This document shows positions 20,488 to 23,580 of a stretch of DNA of 23,580 nt, in pieces. The DNA is from a virus: positions 1 to 23,580 of IMG/VR virus record IMGVR_UViG_3300020020_000157. One strand, given 5' to 3'. The notes under the pieces are model-generated. The model worked only from the letters and a program-made list of their open reading frames with translations. It had not been told where the DNA came from and did not search any database. Position 1 is the stretch's first letter, and every line of letters starts with the position of its first letter. The position numbers and the translations under genes were made by a program.

Positions 20488-21285
20488 TTAGAAGAGTCGG
20501 CCGGGAAGTGGTGGCTTACCCGTAACGGCCAGCGCGACGTGGTAAGACCAGTCCTCCTGGCGGGTCCGCGCATTCTTCGAGAAGTTGCAGAACAGATGAG
20601 CCAGCGCCACGTTCGTCCAGACGTGCCCGGGGCAACCGGGCTCGTTGAACGGAATGATGTGGTCGAGGCTCGCCATCATGGGAGCGCGACCGGCGAGGGT
20701 CTTGTCGACGGGAAGCCTGCACAGATGACAAACCCAGCCGTCGCGCTCGAAGACCGCCCAGCGGGAGAATTGTTCAGCGGGTAGCGACTCCATGCGGGCT
20801 CGTCGGACGACTTGATTCGCCATCGCGGTGCAACTGTTGGTGCAATGGCGCTTGTTGTAGCGCGCCTCATTCGGGATCGGCTTGCCGCAGTACTCGCAGG
20901 CCCGGTTGGCGAAGTACTCGGCGCTGCCCGGAAACATGCGCTCACGCCGTTCGCACCGCTCACCGCAGTACCGACGTCCAGCCTTAACATCCACCAGCGC
21001 GGCCCCACAATGAGCGCAGGCCACGTGTCGAATATAGGGGGCGACGACGCCCCTCCGGCGACGCTTGGTCGCCGCCGACGCGCACAGCGGCGAGCAGTGC
21101 AACTGGTGGCGGTTACGGTCAGGCGGAAGCGGCACGCTGCAGACTTGGCAGTCCGCGGCGCCATACGGGACGCCCGGGTGCTTCCGGTTCCACATGTAGC
21201 ACCGGTTGCAACAAGTGACCTGCTTCTGTGGGTACCGCGGCGTGAATTGCCCATGGCAAACCACGCACACCTTAGGCTGGTGCAC
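20488..21285 (-). CDS. Free-standing HNH endonuclease with four N-terminal zinc knuckles
   Basis: 265 residues, GTG start at 21285 with AGGAG six bases upstream. Four CxxC...CxxxC-type knuckles follow each other: Cys7/10/25/29, Cys46/49/64/68, Cys90/93/107/111 and Cys130/133/148/152. A linker helix (AEQFSRWAVFERDGW) leads to the HNH nuclease: CHLC (186-189), SLDHIIPFN (Asp208, His209), WTNVALAH (Asn225, His230) and Cys233. The C-terminus is short (GKPPLPGRLF). The enzyme is expected to cut DNA in a related phage lacking the gene. It lies between the ART protein and the protease, both intact, and hairpins lie on both sides. The many Cys and basic residues contrast with the structural genes. 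Confidence 0.88.
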   Translation of the reverse strand: MHQPKVCVVCHGQFTPRYPQKQVTCCNRCYMWNRKHPGVPYGAADCQVCSVPLPPDRNRHQLHCSPLCASAATKRRRRGVVAPYIRHVACAHCGAALVDVKAGRRYCGERCERRERMFPGSAEYFANRACEYCGKPIPNEARYNKRHCTNSCTAMANQVVRRARMESLPAEQFSRWAVFERDGWVCHLCRLPVDKTLAGRAPMMASLDHIIPFNEPGCPGHVWTNVALAHLFCNFSKNARTRQEDWSYHVALAVTGKPPLPGRLF

Positions 21286-21303
21286 GTTCGACTCCTACTA
21301 GTC

Positions 21304-21343
21304 GGACCATGCCCCGGGGCGGTTGCATCCGTCGCCGGGGTCC
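21304..21343. promoter_or_regulatory. Bulged inverted repeat upstream of the HNH gene
   Basis: GGACC (21304-21308) and the CCCGG at 21313-21317 together match the reverse complement of CCGGGGTCC (21335-21343), giving a GC-rich stem with a four-base bulge; CGG/CCG can pair within the loop. It lies between the stop of the ART gene (21353) and the Shine-Dalgarno of the HNH gene. No T-tract follows on the minus strand. Confidence 0.4.
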
Positions 21344-21352
21344 TTACTTCTT

Positions 21353-23580
21353 CTAGCCAGGACCGAGCGGGTTCGACCCCTTACGCTCGCCGGACCAGAT
21401 GCCGAAGACCTCCCAAAACCACTTACTGGCGAAGATCTTCGCTTTATGCACTCCGACATGCTCTGTCAGCAGCGCTACGAGCGTGGTCCAGGGCGTTGGC
21501 GAGCCTCGCCAACGCATCAACCCAGGACCCTTTGTCCAGTAGTGGTGCAGTTCGTCGTTTCCGGGTGTGACGTCGTGCCCGGCGGCGGCGCGAACGCGGC
21601 TAGCCTTCTTCACCATCGCCGCAGTCGGTGCCAGTTCGTCGATCTGCTCCGGTGTGAAGCCCAACGACCGCAGCCGTGCCCGCTTCTGGCGGATGGTGAG
21701 ACCGGAAAGGTCCGGTACAACCCCGTGATACGCAGCGGTGCCGTAAGACGGAGTAGTGTCCACGACCCACTTCGCGACGTCCATATGCTCGGCGAGGCTG
21801 TTCCCGGTCATCTTGCCCGGCGCCACCTTCTTGGCGGCGGCGGGTGTGCCGGTGGCCTTGCGGGGGGCGGCGGGCCGTGGTCGGGGTGAGGGGTCCTCGG
21901 CCGGTGGCGGAAGCTCGTGCGTTGCGGCTTTCGGGCTAGGCTCACGGACGATCAAGGCCGACCGGTTAAACACGAGGACTTCGTCCTCAAGGCTTCCTTC
22001 GATGCGCATTGCGTCGAAGCCGCGAGATGCCACATACCGACCCAGATCGGAGAACACGCGGTGTTCATCACTGTCGGGATCGAGGCCGGCGAGGAAGGTC
22101 TTGTGCTCCTCTTTCAATTCGCGCCAGTCCGCGACTCGCGCATCGGGGGGGAGCGCCATCCGAATCGGATTCGGCCCGTATCGGCGGGCGGTGTGCAACT
22201 GCCGGGACGTGTAGATACCACTGCCCCACACCCCAGTAGGCAGGTAGGTGTCACCAGCCCGCAGCCGGTCGGCGAAATCGTCTTCGTTTCCTCCCGCGCT
22301 GCCCAGCGCGAACACGCCTCGATAGAGCGGCAGGTGGCCATCGGCCACCAAGCGGTCAAACTCGGCAACGCTGACTACGCGCGGCGGCCGGTCGAAGCCC
22401 TGCCGCTCGGCGATTGCGAACGCGACCTCATCGCCATGAGGGCCTGCGATCTGGCCATATGAGCCCTCGCTCGTGCGGCGACTGGTTGCTGTCGCTAGCG
22501 CCGAACTGGCCACCTCGGCGGTAGCACCATCGCCGATGAGATCGGAACCGTTGACTCTAGCCGCTACGCCGGGTGTGCCGGTGGCCTTGCGGGGGGTGGC
22601 CTTCTTGGCCGGTGCCCGCTTCGCCGGCGGCTTCCCGCCCCGCTCCTTGCGTGCCCACTGCGCGGCCTCGTCCGGACTGGCCTCCTCGACGACGGCCTTG
22701 CTGAGCCGCACCTTCTCGCCGTCACGGTCGTACTCGTAGCCGGGCCGCACCACGTGCACAACCGCAGACGCCTTCGTGCCGGCGATCATCTGATGCCGCG
22801 TCCGGTCGAAAGACTCCACCCCGCCGGCCGAGCCAGTCGGGGTCAAGCCGTGGTCCTTCGCAATGTCGGCGCGAACCTTGTCGACCTTGCGGCGATCACC
22901 GGTCGCCACCGCGGCGAGTAGCCGGTCCACCACATCGTCGGGTGCCCCGCCCTGACGCGCAGCCTTCAGCCGGCGCTCCACCACGACCCGATCGGCTTCG
23001 CTGTCGAGAAGCTCATCCACCTCGGCGAGGGTGTCGGCGACAGTGCGGGCCTTGTCGATCTGAGACTGGCGGTCGGTGGCGTCCTTCTGAAGGCCGCGGT
23101 TCTTCTCGGTCCTTGCCCACTGCGCCAGCCGTGGCTCGCCGTTGGCCTCAGCCCATTTCTCCATCTCGGCAAGCGAGTCGAAGCGCTGCACCAGCGCGCC
23201 GCGTTTGCCGTTCTCGTCCTCGCGGAACAAGGCCGGGTGGCCGTCCTTGTCGCGGTAGACGGCCACATCCAGGTCGCGGAGGGACTTCGGCAGCGGGCGG
23301 GGCGAGGCATCACCGAACGAGATTGCGTGCTTGTCCTGGCCGCCAACGTGAATCGCGGCGTCCCGATCCGCCTGGGTGAGTGCCTTCTGGTTTGACTGCG
23401 GCACGACAACCGGATCGCCCGGCCCGTCATAGTCGCCGCGATTCATCCGCGTCAACGCCGCATCAACGTCGCTGCGTGGAAGATCACCCAGCTTGCGGCG
23501 AAGATCCGACAGCATCACGTGGTCGGTGCCGACCTCGCGGTACGCCGCCCGGATCCGGTTCTCGACCTCGATCTCGCGGA
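21353..23580 (-). CDS. ADP-ribosyltransferase-containing minor capsid/toxin protein, MuF-like context (partial)
   Basis: The frame is open from the right edge; residues are counted from the in-frame GTG at 23518, with at least 20 more codons before it. Residues 1-70 contain NQKALTQADRDAAIHVGGQDKH, a motif recurring in actinobacterial phage proteins. Residues about 110-225 are helical. An Ala/Lys/Pro linker (298-320) leads to an ADP-ribosyltransferase domain (about 325-530): LYRG with Arg400, GSGIYTS (STS-like motif, Ser438), and EDEVLVFNRSAL, an ExE motif with Glu511/Glu513 that would favour arginine targets. A second, similar linker (548-569) is followed by a C-terminal module with HHYWTKGPGLMRW. 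It lies upstream of the protease, where MuF proteins occur; phage MuF-ART polymorphic toxins are known. The MuF domain itself, if present, is outside the window. Confidence 0.68.
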   Translation of the reverse strand, partial: REIEVENRIRAAYREVGTDHVMLSDLRRKLGDLPRSDVDAALTRMNRGDYDGPGDPVVVPQSNQKALTQADRDAAIHVGGQDKHAISFGDASPRPLPKSLRDLDVAVYRDKDGHPALFREDENGKRGALVQRFDSLAEMEKWAEANGEPRLAQWARTEKNRGLQKDATDRQSQIDKARTVADTLAEVDELLDSEADRVVVERRLKAARQGGAPDDVVDRLLAAVATGDRRKVDKVRADIAKDHGLTPTGSAGGVESFDRTRHQMIAGTKASAVVHVVRPGYEYDRDGEKVRLSKAVVEEASPDEAAQWARKERGGKPPAKRAPAKKATPRKATGTPGVAARVNGSDLIGDGATAEVASSALATATSRRTSEGSYGQIAGPHGDEVAFAIAERQGFDRPPRVVSVAEFDRLVADGHLPLYRGVFALGSAGGNEDDFADRLRAGDTYLPTGVWGSGIYTSRQLHTARRYGPNPIRMALPPDARVADWRELKEEHKTFLAGLDPDSDEHRVFSDLGRYVASRGFDAMRIEGSLEDEVLVFNRSALIVREPSPKAATHELPPPAEDPSPRPRPAAPRKATGTPAAAKKVAPGKMTGNSLAEHMDVAKWVVDTTPSYGTAAYHGVVPDLSGLTIRQKRARLRSLGFTPEQIDELAPTAAMVKKASRVRAAAGHDVTPGNDELHHYWTKGPGLMRWRGSPTPWTTLVALLTEHVGVHKAKIFASKWFWEVFGIWSGERKGSNPLGPG
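21841..21867. repeat. 27-bp direct repeat, copy 1 (C-terminal side of ART domain)
   Basis: Exact 27-base match to 22570-22596, beginning CGGGTGTGCC and ending in six G. It encodes the ARKATGTP-like linker after the ART domain on the minus strand. The distance between copies is 729 bp, a multiple of three. Confidence 0.9.
22570..22596. repeat. 27-bp direct repeat, copy 2 (N-terminal side of ART domain)
   Basis: Partner of 21841-21867, in the same orientation and reading frame, encoding the linker before the ART domain. The bases on both sides of the match differ between the copies. Confidence 0.9.

Overview
The window is high-GC DNA carrying most of the late (virion assembly and lysis) operon of a siphovirus or prophage of an actinomycete. 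The evidence is an HK97-type head and long non-contractile tail gene order, many GTG/TTG starts, Ala/Gly/Val-rich proteins, and families typical of actinobacteriophages (DUF6093 head closure, DUF5047-like tail protein, small beta-rich fibre proteins, Amidase_2 endolysin). Every recognised gene but one lies on the minus strand, so the operon reads from right (23580) to left (1). No integrase, repressor, replication gene, tRNA or att site is visible, so free phage and prophage cannot be told apart, and the host genus cannot be fixed.

Head module (23580 to 16789): a large protein open at the right edge with an internal ADP-ribosyltransferase (ART) domain, probably the C-terminal part of a portal-linked MuF-like minor capsid/toxin protein; a free-standing HNH endonuclease with four zinc knuckles; a Mu gpI-like prohead protease fused to a scaffold; a decoration protein; the HK97 major capsid protein; a second, related decoration protein; a small Ala/Lys-rich protein; and a head-tail adaptor. 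An appendage block follows (16778 to 12080): five beta-rich, fibre-like or repeat proteins placed inside the connector module. The connector genes then resume (12058 to 9970): a small protein, the DUF6093 stopper, a gp10-like protein, the tail terminator and two small proteins.

Tail module (9966 to 2604): tail tube protein; tail assembly chaperones G and G-T with a well-formed -1 ribosomal frameshift site; a 662-residue tape measure; a paralogue of one appendage protein; a distal-tail-like protein; a second free-standing HNH endonuclease; a DUF5047-like tail protein; and a baseplate-like OB-fold/fibre protein. The lysis end (1980 to 1) holds a fibre-like protein, an amidase endolysin and a membrane-anchored coiled-coil protein cut by the left edge. 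Most genes abut or overlap by a few bases (TGATG, ATGA, TAGTG junctions), which implies one translationally coupled transcript.

The main surprises are: (1) a single opposite-strand gene at 2048-2614 for a predicted secreted lipoprotein metalloprotease, which looks like an independently expressed 'moron'; (2) an ART domain bounded by an exact 27-bp direct repeat, as in a swappable toxin cassette; (3) a protein made of about eleven 20-22-residue repeats in the connector region; and (4) hairpins at the borders of both HNH genes. No gap between genes exceeds about 90 bases.
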